Origin: Litoditis marina
Lineage: Eukaryota; Nematoda; Chromadorea; Rhabditida; Rhabditidae
DNA: 64,000 bases
NCBI GenBank assembly: GCA_964036275.1
Contig: OZ038434.1
Span: forward strand, 30,590,947 to 30,654,946
Direction of reading: 5' to 3'
In this document: in pieces, positions 11,706 through 23,509 of the stretch
Layout: every line of letters begins with the position of its first letter
How positions within the stretch are numbered: the first letter of the stretch is position 1
Notes under the pieces: model-generated
The model's input: the letters and a program-made list of their open reading frames with translations, nothing else
The model's database searches: none
What the model was told of the DNA's origin: nothing
Translations under genes and position numbers: made by a program

Positions 11706-11997
11706 AACTATACACAGTACGAGCCCGCCATTCAACACACAGTTGTTATTCTATAGATTCGCCGGTAGATCTACACATGATCTGGCCAAATACAAGTTAT
11801 CGAATGTGACCAAGTTCCAAGGTGTTATTGGACTAATGAAACTGAATTTTGAAGTATTGATCGGTTTTTTTTTAAAATTCGGTTCAGGGTAACTCGTCTT
11901 TGTTCGTAGTTTCAATTAGTGATTCTTTCTATTCATTTGGTTTCAAAGTTTGTTACAGTATAGAAGTGAAACGAGCAAGCTGCAGAAATACGTCCGG

Positions 11998-12352
11998 GTT
12001 TATTGTACAATCGTCCCCCCCCCCCCCCTTGAGCCGAAATAGGTTGAAATCCGACCCGTAGTACAATCACCCCCCACCCCGAGGGGGGTGATTGTACAAC
12101 ATCCTTCTTTACTGCAGGTTTGGATTGAGTGGGGGGCGATTGTTAAACAGGTCCGGGGTTGTACTATTACCCCCCATTTTGTATTGTGGGGGGTGATTGT
12201 TAAACGTCGACATTGTACAATTACCCCCCATTTACAATCACCCCCCATTTACAATCACCCCCTTCTCTATAGGGAATCGTATTGGGAGGGGGGTGATAGT
12301 ACTACGGGGGGGACTTAAGGTGAGGGGGGGGGGGGCAATTGTACAATTTTCC
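11998..12352. mobile_element. C-rich foldback element, ACAATCACCCCCC family
   Basis: Alternating blocks of GTACAATCxCCCCCC and GGGGGGTGATTGT around a middle with TTACTGCAGG. Most blocks are inverted copies of one another. Shares order and spacing with 40527-40866. Confidence 0.8.
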
Positions 12353-13126
12353 CCTGCATTCGACCTAGAAACAAAAAACAACGAGACATTGCGACATTAG
12401 GACTTTGAAGTGGGACATCGAGACATTGGGACATTGAAAAGGGACCTTTAGAGAATTAGCCCCTAGAAACAATTAGACTCAGGAAATAGATGCAAGTTGT
12501 GTTACCATATTTATTCGCCTCAACTATACACTAGTCAACATAATATCGGGTCTCTTTTCAAGAATTTTTAAAAATCTTAGAAAAATTTACAATCTTTCCA
12601 TTTTCACTTTCAATGTTCTACTTTGTTTCGCTCAGTTATGAATATAGCTCTCTGTTTATTCCTCTCTACTCCTTTTCTCTCCCTCAAACTCTTTCTTACT
12701 TCCCCTCTCTAGTTGTCCGAACACGATGTTCGTGTACTGTGGAAATCAAAAGGCTAGAACTGAGTACTGGTTTATTATAATAAATATCTGGTGTTATATC
12801 ATTCCAAGTGAAACAGAAAAAAACTAAGTCACTGGGAAAATACTCTGAAAATGAGAACTTATAACTGATTGCTCATAACACCAATCAGGGTTTATAGATG
12901 GTTTACTCAATCAAAGTGGAAAATATAGAAAACACTCTGAATTGTAAATCACCTTAGAAGGCATTAAACATTTAGCTACACTGTATGCGAGGCCTAGTAA
13001 CCAATAAAATAAGGCAATTAATTGTTCTAATTACAAAAATGGTGTCTATCAGTCTAAAACTGTGGAATGGTAACGCTACTACTATCCGTAAAGCAGCCAG
13101 GAACTATGTATACGAATGTACATGTG

Positions 13127-13262
13127 GAGCATTGGCTCCTAGCGGCGTTGCAACCATCCCAACCTCATGAGAACCTCATTAACACCTCATGAGCTAGTCG
13201 TGAACTTTTATGATAGAGCATACCAATCAATAGAATCTCATGAGAAGCTCGAGATACACAGT
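13127..13262. mobile_element. CTCATGAG foldback family copy, partial
   Basis: Contains AGCGGCGTTGCAACCATCC, ACCTCATGAG and CTCATGAGAAGCTCG. Confidence 0.65.
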
Positions 13263-13264
13263 TG

Positions 13265-13485
13265 CGGTCATTCCCACTGAGACTTAGTATCGTGCCAATG
13301 AATTCTCCTGGCTACTTTTCACCACTTTTGGAGTCTTTCAAAACACTGGAAACTTTCGTCAGTGATTGTTCAGTTTCACGAAAACACGGGAAAATAAAAA
13401 GTTCTCAAAATACTTATGTTTGCTGTAAGAAAGTTTCATCCAAAAAAATGACACAATGCCAATGAGGATCAGTGGGAATTAAACC
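13265..13485. mobile_element. Repeat with CATTCCCACTGAGACTT ends
   Basis: Starts GGTCATTCCCACTGAGACTT, continues CGTGCCAATGAATTCTCC and ends CCAATGAGGATCAGTGGG (near-inverse of the start). Related to 16372-16600 and 17593-17765. Confidence 0.65.
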
Positions 13486-13528
13486 AACTATATTGCTGAG
13501 GTATCTCATGAGGTTTTAGAGGGTTTCT

Positions 13529-13662
13529 ATACTAGAAGTCAATTGAATAGTCACATGAAGTTAGCCTGCTAATGAGTAATCGTGAACTTTGTCATTGCAC
13601 GTTTTTGATTTCTGCTGTGTTTGACATGTTTCACGTGACTGTGCAATTGACAAACAGTATAG
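13529..13662. mobile_element. CACGTGA foldback family copy
   Basis: About 130 bp between TATACTAGAAGT and CAGTATA, with inner TAGCCTGCTAATGAG, TTGCACGTTTTTG and TTTCACGTGACTGTGCAATTG. It lies just beyond the carbonic anhydrase stop and may supply its 3' untranslated region. Confidence 0.8.
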
Positions 13663-13683
13663 CACGCCTGATGGAAGGGCTGT

Positions 13684-16600
13684 TTATGCCCTCATGTCCT
13701 TGGAACATTTGATGGTTCGTCCGCACAGATCTTGACAATCTCGGTAGTTGGAGGCCACAATGGTACGCAGTACATCCATCTAAAAATATATTGTGTATTT
13801 CATACTTCATATGTATTAGGGTTGTTAATCGAGTTGAAAATTTCGAGTTTTCGAGTTTCGAGTTTTTCCAGTTTTGAGAAAAACCAAGTTAATCGAGTTT
13901 CGAGTTTTTCGAGTTTCGGAAATTTCGAGTTTTTCGAGTTCGAGTTTATTGCGTTTCCGAAAAAAACGAGTTTTCGAGTTTCGAGTTGAACTCGAAAAAC
14001 TCGAATTTCGAGTTTCGAGTTTGTTCACTCAGTTTCGGGATTTTATCGAGACAAAAAAATGAGAATTTTCTGAGAAATTCTGATTTTTTCACATGAATAC
14101 GCGAGAATCGTCTAAAAGGAAGCATTTTATGTTTGAAACTGCGAATAAAATGCTGAAAAACGCTCATTCGTCTTCCATTCATGACTCGGAACGAAGCCAA
14201 ACTCGAAACTCGAAAAACTCGATCTTTTCGAGTTTCCAAAATTTCGAGTTTTTCGAGTTTCGAGTTTTTCGAATTCTGGAAATTTCGAGTTTTTCGAATT
14301 CGAGTTTCTTACGTTTTATAAAAAAACGAGTTTTTCGAGTTTCGAGTTTATTTCGAGTTTTTTCGAAATTCGAGTTTGGAATTAACAACCCTAATATGTA
14401 TTCATTCACTGCGGTTCGTAACGAGGCGGTGATCATTATGCATGTCACAGATATTTGTAGTAGCAGCTTCGTTCGAGTTGGTCAGTTGATTTAAATAGGA
14501 ACAATCAACACTCGAGAAGAAAAGAAATGAATCAACTCTTTTTCTGATTCTATCTTTGGAGTTTCGAGATAACTTCAGTGTTACATCATACATCATCAAT
14601 CACTATGAGCGCGTCACAGGGTCACTATACTGCTAGTCAATTGCAGACCCACGCGGAACATGTTAAACACAGCAGAACTCAGAAACGTTTAATGCACAAT
14701 ACCTCATCAGAATGCTAACATTACGTGACTATGACTATTCAATTCACTTCTAGTATATATCCTTTTCATAATCCCAATTTTTTCATGTTCATGTCTCTAA
14801 TAGCAGTGCCGCATCCAACAATGTGGGGGCCGAGTGGTCAAGTGGTCAGCGTTCGGTTGTCGCTCCACAGACCAGGGTTCGATCCCCGCTCGCCGCGGTT
14901 TCTGTCTGGCGGACCGCCTGAGTGCGAGTATGCTACAATGCGAGTATGCTCACGCATGCCGATCTCCACCCCCCCCCCCCTCTCTCTTCACGGACTGTCC
15001 TTCTACGAATGATATTGATACTATGTAATTGTAATTGAGTCACAATAAAGTGACAAACGGATGGAATAGGCCATACACAAATTTATTACAAATCTGTTGA
15101 GTCGCGAATAAATTCATTCTCTTCTATTATATTAGCGAAAATGAATCTATTCTACTCTATCCTCATGTTTAGTTGATGCCCGAGCAGTAATGTATCGCGA
15201 TAAATCTCTAAAAAACGGGACAGACACTTGGTTTCAGCGACAAACAAGAGATAGTGAAAAATCTTTTGGTGACACCCATTCAGATGTTTGATTGATTGAT
15301 TCATTTATAGTTTGTTCCACCCATTTATACCCTCTACAGTCATATGTTAAAATGTCCAGGTCCACGTCTGCTATGTTGGCGCTTTTGGATTTTTCTAAAA
15401 TTGTGGTAGTGTATTCTGCATTTACTACTGAAAACTCTGGAAGTTTGAAACCAAAATTATGAATCACTTGTTAGAGAAAGCCTTTCGAACTTTTGACGGA
15501 TTACTGTAGAAGGACATAGATGGTGAAACGTAGTATATTCACATGCAAGCATGATATATACAAGAGGAGAAATTGAAATGTTCCTGTTCCTAACACCGTG
15601 ACCAACATCAACCAAACAATGACTTCGCTCGCAGAGTAAATGATAGTCATGTTAAATTCTCTATGAAGACATGCTATTTTTTTGAAATGATGTGAAACCG
15701 TCAGAAGTCTAACGATGTGAAAAGTCACATGTGCAACCGAATGAGCTCCTAGTCATGTGAACACGCTGGCAGCTTGAAATACCGGAGAAGATGCAGGCTT
15801 GAATACTGGTGTAGATTTAGCCTGCATCCCCATATGAATTTCAAGCAGTAAAAGAGACATCTAGCTGACCCCGGAATTTTAAGTTGCAACGGTTTTTCAG
15901 AGTCAGTGGGGTAGAAATCCCTCCAAACACTCATGAGAAATATCTCGCGGACTTCTCAAGAGATTCTATCGATTGCTATGCTACAACACTAGAAGTTCTC
16001 AAGCAGCTCGTGAGGTGTTCATGAGATTCTCATAATCATATGAACTTTCACGAGGTTGGATATATTGCTACGCCCCCAAACTCGTTTGTATACTAGAAGT
16101 AAAAATAGTCACGTAAAGTTAGCATTCTAATGAGGCATCGTACACGTTGTCATAGCATGTCCCTGTGTTCTGCTGTGTTCAACATCTTTCACGTGACTGT
16201 GTAATGGAATAACAGTATACCAATCAACCGACCTGTTTTTTGGATACCTCAACGGGGTGAATGAGAACGGTCCACACGACACTTTCTGAGAAGGGCGGAG
16301 TCGTCAGGGAACCGTGATAGGTTATGAACTCGCGGTCCACTGAAAACACACACATATATATATAGTTATTGCCGTTCTCACTGAGACTTGAGCAGCGTGC
16401 CAATGAAACGCTGAATGAACATTATTCATAGAAATAACCAGTTTCAGGACCCGAATTTCCATCAGTGTACTCACTGCATAAAGGTAAACTACCGCTCAGA
16501 AAAACAGGTTCGGAAAACATACACATGGTGAAAAGCCCCCTGAAAATGTTCTTGGCACGTTGCCGAGGTCACAGTGGGAATGATTGGAACTATACCAGTG

Positions 16601-18609
16601 AATGTAATTCATTCTCACCTGGTGCGGGGAAAAGCTGCTCCAGGACGAAATTGTTTGGCATTGGGGCAGGCTTGTCACCACCTTTAGCCTTCTTTATAGC
16701 ATCGAACAGTGGCTGGTAGTTGTCACAATGATCTCCTTCCTAAAATACTCTGAATCACTAATCGATGTTCTCCTACAGAAATCCTTCAGATGTTCAAAAG
16801 GCTTTTCTAACGAACGATTATTTATTTTGGTTTTGGACTTATATAGGTATCAGTAGTGAAGGTGCAGAAGACACTACAATAATTTGAAGAGAATCTAAAA
16901 ACGTCAACATAGCCAACTCGGGTGAAACGAACTCTATAATATATGAAGATCCACTTTTATAATCTTATATTTTTGATCATTTTTCAGGTGGTTTCACATC
17001 TCGAGGTCAAGACGTAATCGTGTGCATGTTTGATTGATTGAGTGATGCGGTATGGGGCGTTCACTCCTTGCCAGGGGGAGAAAGAGCGTGTAGATCAAGG
17101 AGACGCAGAGCTACCAAATTGACCGCACGCTTTCCACGGCGGTTGGAAAACTTATGAGTTGACCCCACCTTGAGAAAAACTCCCAGGACCGCCAAACCGT
17201 CTTCTTTCTCGAAAGCGTGGTCGAAAGTTTCGTATTTTTTGTTAAAGAACACAAAGTGGACCTGGAAAAACAGTTATGTGTAGGTAAACTGAAATAAGTA
17301 TTCATTTTGCTTTCGTTCTTTATTGGGTCCTACTGGTGTCTAAATATTTCCTTGTATAATTTGAATCATAGGTTCAATAAATATTCATATTAATATTTAT
17401 CATTCAAATTCCAATGATATTGAAGAATTCGATTGTTTGACCTACCTCTCCGCTGAGGGCCTCTCCGTCGAGGAGATGTTCCGAGCCGCAGCTACCGTCC
17501 TCGCTCCAATGCGCGTGGAATTGAGCTAACTGGAAGTCACCCTCCAGATGAAGGGCTGCGAAACCTGCAACTATCACTTCAGGCGCCATAGAGTTCCGGT
17601 CATTCCCACTTTGGCCAATGAATTTTCCAGCTAATTTTTCACCACTTTGCTGTTTTTTAAATTGTGCAAATCTGTGTTAGCGGTTGTTCAGTTTCCCAAG
17701 ATTACGGAGATAAGAAGAACTTCGGAATACTTGTTTTCGCTCTGAGAAACAGTGATCCGAAAATCTCAGCAAAGATACCTCGTGAGCAGTATCTCACGAA
17801 CTTCTCTTGAGATTCAATTGATTGCTATGCTTCCAAATGGAATGTGCCCGAGAAGTTAATGAGGTGTGCATGAGATTTTCATGAGAAGTGCGTACGAATT
17901 TGAGATTGGATGAATTTCTACACGGCCAGCTACAAAAATAGCGGTCAAGTGTACTCGAAACTATCTTCTACCTCGCAACCAATTCAAAACACGAAAACTC
18001 GAAAATTTGAACTCGATTAAAACTCTAATGTAAACTAACTGCTGGTGCAATGATCCGTGACATTTACTTGAAATCCGCCGTACGAGGTTACCACACTGCA
18101 ACAGTCTCCCATGGTATAACTGATATTCAGAGAATCCGCCTGAAACGATTCAATAATTATAAAAAACGTCGGATTTAAGAAAAACATTCGAGAGAAAGTA
18201 TGAGATATCTCCTTTTCGATATACCTAAACGTACGACGTTACAATCCGAGAAAAACGTACAGTCGTCGCCAACGGTGAGGCGGGAGGGTACTGTATATCT
18301 CAATTTCTGCTGTGTACGGACACACGTATTTCAGAGCTTGTCGGCTACATGCTCACGTGGCGCAGTGGTTATCGCACAGCCACGAATCTTCTGCTCGATT
18401 CCGGCAAGCGATAAAATTTTAGAATTTCGCACCCACTATAGACAGACTGGAACCGATAACCACCTTTTCAACAAGAAAGGTCAACTTCAAGCTTTGATAA
18501 AAAACTGTTGTTATTAGAAATTTCTTTGTAGAAAATACCTGGCATTGTGCTGGGTCGTGATGAACGATGTCGCTGGTGATGTCAATGGGGGATTGACGCT
18601 GGGTGATGG
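13684..18609 (-). CDS. Alpha-carbonic anhydrase (first exon not found)
   Basis: Seven exons: 18539-18609, 18040-18139, 17446-17564, 17169-17261, 16619-16739, 16233-16339 and 13684-13779 (TAA), in phase throughout, about 235 residues. The enzyme family hydrates CO2 to bicarbonate with a zinc held by three histidines. The landmarks appear in order: RQSPIDI, QFHAHW with GSEH (first two zinc ligands), EVHFVFFN (third zinc ligand His with its Glu neighbour), DGLAVLGVFL, HGSLTTPPFSE (the Thr gatekeeper region) and a C-terminal SNYRDCQ. Two differences from the textbook enzyme: the position equivalent to the proton-shuttle His64 reads SYGGF rather than NGHxF, and the second His of LHxVHW is Phe. The enzyme may therefore be slower. 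The N-terminal exon (signal peptide or the GPxxW region) must lie above 18609 but was not located. C. elegans has several cah genes; I cannot say which one this matches. Confidence 0.9.
13818..14396. mobile_element. TCGAG-rich element with inverted ends
   Basis: Starts TAGGGTTGTTAATCGAG and ends TTAACAACCCTAATA. Between the tips are runs of TTCGAG and its complement, then a unique middle (about 14030-14190), then more TTCGAG. A non-autonomous element with simple-repeat arms; the Phe/Glu/Ser-rich frames across it are not genes. Confidence 0.8.
14620..14757. mobile_element. CACGTGA foldback family copy, reverse
   Basis: Reverse-oriented copy ending in CACTTCTAGTATATA. Confidence 0.75.
14822..15095 (+). 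mobile_element. SINE-like element with a tRNA-Ser-like head
   Basis: The head (14825-14895) has GGCCGAGTGGTCAAGTGG and CAGGGTTCGATCCCCG, the A and B boxes of a class II tRNA. The tail after a C run at about 14970 (ACGGACTGTCCTTCTACG, CAATAAAGTGACAAACGG) recurs at 56513-56655 without a full head. The acceptor stem does not close, so it is not a tRNA gene. Confidence 0.65.
15309..15535. mobile_element. TTCCACCCA/GGTGAAACA foldback family copy
   Basis: Left end AGTTTGTTCCACCCATTTAT, right end TACTGTAGAAGGACATAGAT then GGTGAAACG. Confidence 0.75.
15765..15910. mobile_element. Foldback element, GGAGAAGATGCAGGCTTGAA family
   Basis: Contains GGAGAAGATGCAGGCTTGAA and AGCCTGCATCCCCATATGAA facing each other. 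Matches 43675-43850 in reverse orientation. Confidence 0.7.
15926..16078. mobile_element. CTCATGAG foldback family copy
   Basis: Contains CACTCATGAGAAATATCTC, GAGGTGTTCATGAGATTCTC and the right end TTGCTACGCCCCC. Confidence 0.7.
16086..16220. mobile_element. CACGTGA foldback family copy
   Basis: Copy in a carbonic anhydrase intron; ends GTATACTAGAAGT and AACAGTATACC. Confidence 0.8.
16372..16600. mobile_element. Repeat with CATTCCCACTGAGACTT ends
   Basis: Starts GTTCTCACTGAGACTTGAGC, ends GTTGCCGAGGTCACAGTGGG then AATGATTGGAACTATACC. Carbonic anhydrase intron. Confidence 0.65.
17762..17928. mobile_element. CTCATGAG foldback family copy, decayed
   Basis: Contains ATACCTCGTGAGCAGTATC and GGATGAATTTCTACACGGCC. 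Confidence 0.6.
18258..18440 (+). mobile_element. tRNA-derived SINE-like element
   Basis: Plus copy in the carbonic anhydrase gene between exons 18040-18139 and 18539-18609. Head CAGTCGTCGCCAACGG; the B box is shortened, so this copy is decayed. Confidence 0.65.
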
Positions 18610-18672
18610 CTGAAACGGACACTTTTACAGGGAGAGATGAAAATATGTTGTAGTTTCCAGTCACAGAAACAT

Positions 18673-18812
18673 CGGCGCCAATTTTCTGCAATTAGCAAGC
18701 TACAAAAGCGAGACAGCACACAGATCGATGAAGAGCAGACATGCTGAGACACTCTGCTTATGCCTGCTCGCTATCTCGTCGAGGTAGCTACGAAATTGGC
18801 AGAATGTTTTCT
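18673..18812. mobile_element. Foldback element, GGCCAGCTACAAAAGCGAGA family
   Basis: CGGCGCCAATTTTCTGC, AGCTACAAAAGCGAGA, mirrored at the right by GCCTGCTCGCTATCTCG. Confidence 0.65.
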
Positions 18813-19342
18813 GAGCATTTCCAGTGAGACTTGGGCAGTGTGCCAACAAAACTTCTAGGATGGTTTTTATTATGTTAATCTTTTTGATCCAGGCGGTCAC
18901 TAACCCTCACTGGAACATATGAGTACCAACACTTTTGAATAAAATGGTGTTTTCCATAAAATATACGCTTCCGAAATGTCATTCGCACGCTGCCACGGTC
19001 TCATTAAATGAACTATAACCTAGCATTCCCTTAGCCTCAGAAAGTTACGGCCGCATGAAAACTCATACAGCCCCAACCAAACCAGAAATCACCAAATGGT
19101 CTTCCCAATGAAATACCAAGATCTACCAGAGAGTGTTTCAACTACTATTGTTCTACAAAAACAGGTAGAATCGCCGTTTAATCGTTCAACACTGTCTAGT
19201 TGCATCTATCACTATTAGCGCGTAACCGGGTCACAATACCCTTTTCAAAATCTCAATTTTTCTTCTATTATTTTTCCGATGCCACATCCAACAATGTAAA
19301 AAGTCACGTGTTGAATCGCAATAAATCTATTATATTCTATTT

Positions 19343-19466
19343 CAATGCAACGTCACGTTGAACGTGTTAAACACAGCAGAACTCAGAAACGTGCAATAAC
19401 AAAGTGCCGAACTCTTCATTAAACTGCTTATTCTGAGTGACTATTCAATTTTGTTGTAGTCTATAT
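19343..19466. mobile_element. CACGTGA foldback family copy, reverse and decayed
   Basis: Shares GTGTTAAACACAGCAGAACT and CGTGCAAT with the family; the right tip is altered. Confidence 0.6.
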
Positions 19467-19543
19467 GTTAATGGCTGTAAACACAAAATACGGAAACTTT
19501 TCGCAGTCCATCTATGAATGTGTGGTCTTCTGTACATTTCTGA

Positions 19544-19711
19544 GTACGTATGCTAGAAGACCCCGGCCCCTTCATCCCATCCTGCGTCTCTCGCTCTGCC
19601 TCACTATATCTCGTCTCTCACATCCCGGCGGGATGTAAGAGCAGAGAAATACCGTGTGTTTGAGGAGACGCACGATGGGATGAAGGTGCCGGGATCTTCT
19701 AGCATACGTAC
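19544..19711. mobile_element. Foldback element, GTACGTATGCTAGAAGATC family
   Basis: Second copy, both tips intact, same loop with CATCCCGGCGGGATG. Confidence 0.85.
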
Positions 19712-19826
19712 TCTGCTCAAATCGTGATTATTAACTACCGTTTCGGTAAAAGTCTACAGATTATTGCTTTGCGAGTAGCGAATGTAATCCGCCGCGAAAA
19801 ACCTCATTTATATACCGCACATACTA

Positions 19827-19953
19827 GTAGTTGATTGAATAGTCACGTGAGGAAAGCACTCTAATGAGGAACAGTGCAGTTTGTCATTGTAGGTTTCTGA
19901 TTTCTGCTGTGTTTAACATGTTTTAGGTGACTGTGCAATTGACTAATAGTATA
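19827..19953. mobile_element. CACGTGA foldback family copy
   Basis: Ends CATACTAGTAGTTGATTG and TTGACTAATAGTATA. Confidence 0.75.
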
Positions 19954-20129
19954 AATGGCGTCATGTCCCATGTTTGTCACGGAAGATTAAATATGTGGTA
20001 TAAGAGATAAAACTCACTCATTTTCTAAAAAAAGAAGTGTGTCTTGTTTATGTTTGTGTTGTTTCCGGAAGTATTGTAACCTGAAGATAGACAAATGATA
20101 GAATACAGGAGGCAACTCTTCAAATTATA

Positions 20130-20495
20130 CTAGGAGACATTAGAGGAAGAGAGAGAAAAAGAGAGCGCGAGACAGAGAAAGGAAGTAAGGAAGGCAGACA
20201 GAAACAGGCAAATAATGATTGATGATGAACAATCTCTTTGTAACACACTTCAGACTATTTTCCCTTTCTTTTTCAGCAAGTTTTCAGACATAATAGTCTC
20301 ATTTCATTGACAAACAATTGTTCATTTCTGGAGCGCGTTTAGCACTTTAGTTGCAAAATGTGAGATGTTTTCGGTGTAAAACATAACATGTTTTCGATAC
20401 ATCTCCATGAGAGAGAATGAGAGAGAGAAATGGAAGGAGGAAAAAGAAGAGAGAAAAAGAGAGAGAAAGAGAGAGAGAGAAAGAGAATAGATGGG
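20130..20495. repeat. GA-rich tracts
   Basis: Impure (GA)n at 20130-20180 and 20408-20490. Confidence 0.8.
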
Positions 20496-20851
20496 GGAGA
20501 ACTACAGAAGACAAAATGGTTTGGAGTTTGTAATATCTGTGGGACTGATGTATGTTGAACATGGTTCAATGCTGCCTTTTATATTGCCGAACTATACCAA
20601 AAATCATTTTACGATGGAGTGTGGCGGCGGCGGAGGGCGCCGGGCGGTTAGACGGTAGTCAGAGCAGGTTATAGAACACGTGTCTCACGGAGAGTTCAGA
20701 GCGGATAGACTTTGATTTCGGCGATGTATGGAAATACCTTTCACGTGGGGGCACCATATTAAGACCCATTACTGTCGTTTTACCTAGCAAATAACACGCG
20801 CGCCAGTGGTTGCAACAGTTCCAAGTTGATGATTGCCAACAAGTTGTCTAC

Positions 20852-21052
20852 TATAGTCGTCGTCAAAGGGAAGGCGGGAGGGTACTGTATACCTCAATTT
20901 TCGCTGTGTGCGGACACATGTCGTCGATTCCCAGGCGCCTCTGTTGTGTGCTCTTGTCGCACAACGGTTAGCGCTCAGCTACGAGTCAGCTAGTTTTGCT
21001 CGCAGGTTCCATTTCTGCGAGAGACAAAAATTTATAATTTGGCACCCTTCAT
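20852..21052 (+). mobile_element. tRNA-derived SINE-like element
   Basis: Plus copy. Head TATAGTCGTCGTCAAAGGG, A box region GCACAACGGTTAGCGC, B box GGTTCCATTTC, tail TTTGGCACCC. Confidence 0.7.
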
Positions 21053-21204
21053 CCAAGCCACCGAATTACGAGGCAGTAAATGTAGTACATGGTATTATGT
21101 ATGTGTCGGTATTTATGGTAGCCACTGATTGTTTCTCCACATCGAACTGTAGAATGCTTCTTCGAGAAAATTTTTTGATTCACTCATCAACTGGGGTTGC
21201 ATTA

Positions 21205-21442
21205 AAGGGGGGCTGCAATAAATGTTCAATTGATAGATTGAACTCAGACAGTACGATATATCTCCTTTTCATACTAGAATGTCCAATTCAGAGCTCTATT
21301 TTCAAAATTTTACTAATTTTTTCCTGACTGTCAGAGACGCAGAGGAATATTTGGAGTGAATGAATATTGATTGCGCGCACTTCTCTGACTCTCGTGCCTT
21401 TTCGGCTAACGCCGTTAGCCAAATTCGGCATTCAGTGCAGCC
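21205..21442 (+). repeat. Dispersed repeat, copy 2 of 2
   Basis: Second copy of the 690-948 element, same orientation, beginning AAAGGGGGGCTGCAATAAAT and ending TGCAGCCCCCTTT. The inverted termini are clearer here, so this is probably a small non-autonomous DNA element. Confidence 0.75.
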
Positions 21443-21461
21443 CCCTTTAACCCAATTTCAG

Positions 21462-21610
21462 GCGGGGTAGAGGTAGCAATCCATCCAACCTCATGAGAAG
21501 TTCGTATGATTTTCTCATGAGAAACTTTTGAACACCTCATGCTGCTCGTGAGCTTCTAAGCACGGGTCGTGAGATATGGCTCACGAGGAATCTTGTGAAG
21601 TTTTCAAGAG
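21462..21610. mobile_element. CTCATGAG foldback family copy
   Basis: Left edge GGCGGGGTAGAGGTAGCAAT, several CTCATGAG-like units, right edge GAGATTGCTACCACACC. Confidence 0.65.
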
Positions 21611-23047
21611 ATTGCTACCACACCAGGTGCAGAATCATACCGTTCTGAAGCACGAAAGTAACCGAAATGTGTTCAGAGGAAACGTCTACAAACGAATGGT
21701 GGAAAACAGAGACCACTTAGGAAACATTGGTACGGCACTTAGAACCAGTTCACTTGGTAATGGACGGACATCAGCTATAATGAACTAACAAGAGGCAGCT
21801 AGAAGAAAATATTAGGAGAAAAGAGTAACATGTTTTTGATGTTTTCGACAGATGTTTTTGAGAGTGTCGGATTTTTCAAATTTAGGTAACTCGTTACCTA
21901 AATTTTAGTTTTTGTGACGGTTTCAGCATTAATACTCTATTTGTCATATTTGAATTACGATTGGGTTACCATCGAGGGTTTTTCATGATAACTAAAACAT
22001 AGTCTTTTTAATTTTCTAATGAGACTCCTACAGTATGAACAGAAATTTGTAGACAGTTGTTTTTACGTAAAGTTTATGAGTCACTAAACTGATTGTCACT
22101 AAATTGCTCAAAACATATTCGAAAAAGTTGAAGTTTCCGTATAAACAGTCATTGGAAAGTGCAAATGTGTATTGTAAGAGTCTCAGTACAAATTATGTCG
22201 ACTAGGGTTCAAGAACTTTCCAAAACTCGAATACTCGGATTTTCAAATCGATTAACAGCCCTAAATGTCGACTATATTCCACTTGTCATCTTTCAATGAC
22301 GAATGGGCAATAGTAGAGTTTCAATTAACCACAGTAAGAAATGACATCATTACAAAAACTGTTTCGAATAGGTGTTCATGGAGCAATAACCGTGAGCAAT
22401 ATGTACTCACGCATGAGCCTAAACACGTAAGAAGACGTGTTATTTGATCTTCCTTTACTTTCTTTTGTTCTTAAGTCCTAATAGCGTAATAGTAGGTTTT
22501 AATAATACTACTCTATTTGTCATCTTTCAATGACGATTGGATGACCAACGAGGGGGTGAAGAGGAAGTATTCTATTTCCATCGAATTATGATGCAATTTG
22601 TGTTTGCTTTCAATTGTTTTCAATTGGACGAATTGTTCAATGATCTGTACAAAAGATGCATGTTTGCGGTAACTATATGTTACCTGGTTAATTTCAGAAA
22701 AAAAAGTTTTTATTACATCTAGTAATTGTTCATGTATGCTTCTCATGCTTCTCAGTGAAGATGAACTGATGAACACGTTTTGGTCTCAATTTCTCGGAGT
22801 TGGTAGTACTAAAGATGCAGAATATACTACCGAAATTTGGAGAAAATCCAAGAAACGCCAACATACCAAACTTTGACTTGCACGTTAGAGCGTACTATAC
22901 TATAGATGGTTGAAGGTTAGTGAAATAAACTTTATACTTCAAAACAGCGGTGTTTCTAGTTCGATTTAGCTTAATTTCCTTCTCAATACCAAAAACGTTA
23001 ATGTATATGCACTACAAACTACAACACATTTAGTGTGACTCTAGACA

Positions 23048-23205
23048 CTAGGCGCGGTTGCAATCCAACCGCAAACCTCATGACATACTTTGTGAGATAG
23101 TGAACGAAATGTTGATTGACATCAAAGATCACGAGTAGATCATGAGGTGTTCATGAGATTTCCATTAAAAAATCGTATGAAATCATGAAATTGAAAAGGT
23201 TAATA
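23048..23205. mobile_element. CTCATGAG foldback family copy, decayed
   Basis: Left edge TAGGCGCGGTTGCAATCC, inner ATCATGAGGTGTTCATGAG. Confidence 0.6.
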
Positions 23206-23509
23206 CGCACCTAGTGAGTGAATCAGAGTTTATATCGACCACTATTTAGGAGTGTCCATCAACTTTGACCAAACTTCACTGTTCAATATTATTCACACTG
23301 TTTTCTCTGATTTTTAGTGAAAACCATTTATTTGCATTCGCCCATCTCGTGTCTGTGCAGGTGCATTATTGCATTTTCTCGAGTTGAACGATTAATCTAC
23401 TTTCAGTTGAATGACGCAGCCAAAACATGAGATTCCTCACGAAATGCCAAATCGTTACCATGAGTCACCCTGAATGGTGTCCATACAAAATCTCACTCCG
23501 TTCCTAATA

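Noticed and set aside
13732..14494. Several Phe/Glu/Arg/Ser-rich open frames on both strands
   Set aside because: Product of the TTCGAG simple-repeat arms of a dispersed element, open on both strands.
14825..14895. tRNA-Ser gene
   Set aside because: A and B boxes and a T arm are present, but acceptor and anticodon stems do not form and a repeat tail follows; a SINE head fits better.
17169..17261. Loss of the third zinc ligand in the carbonic anhydrase
   Set aside because: At first the Phe in VHFVFF seemed to replace it, but alignment to LHxVHW puts the ligand at the first His, which is present.
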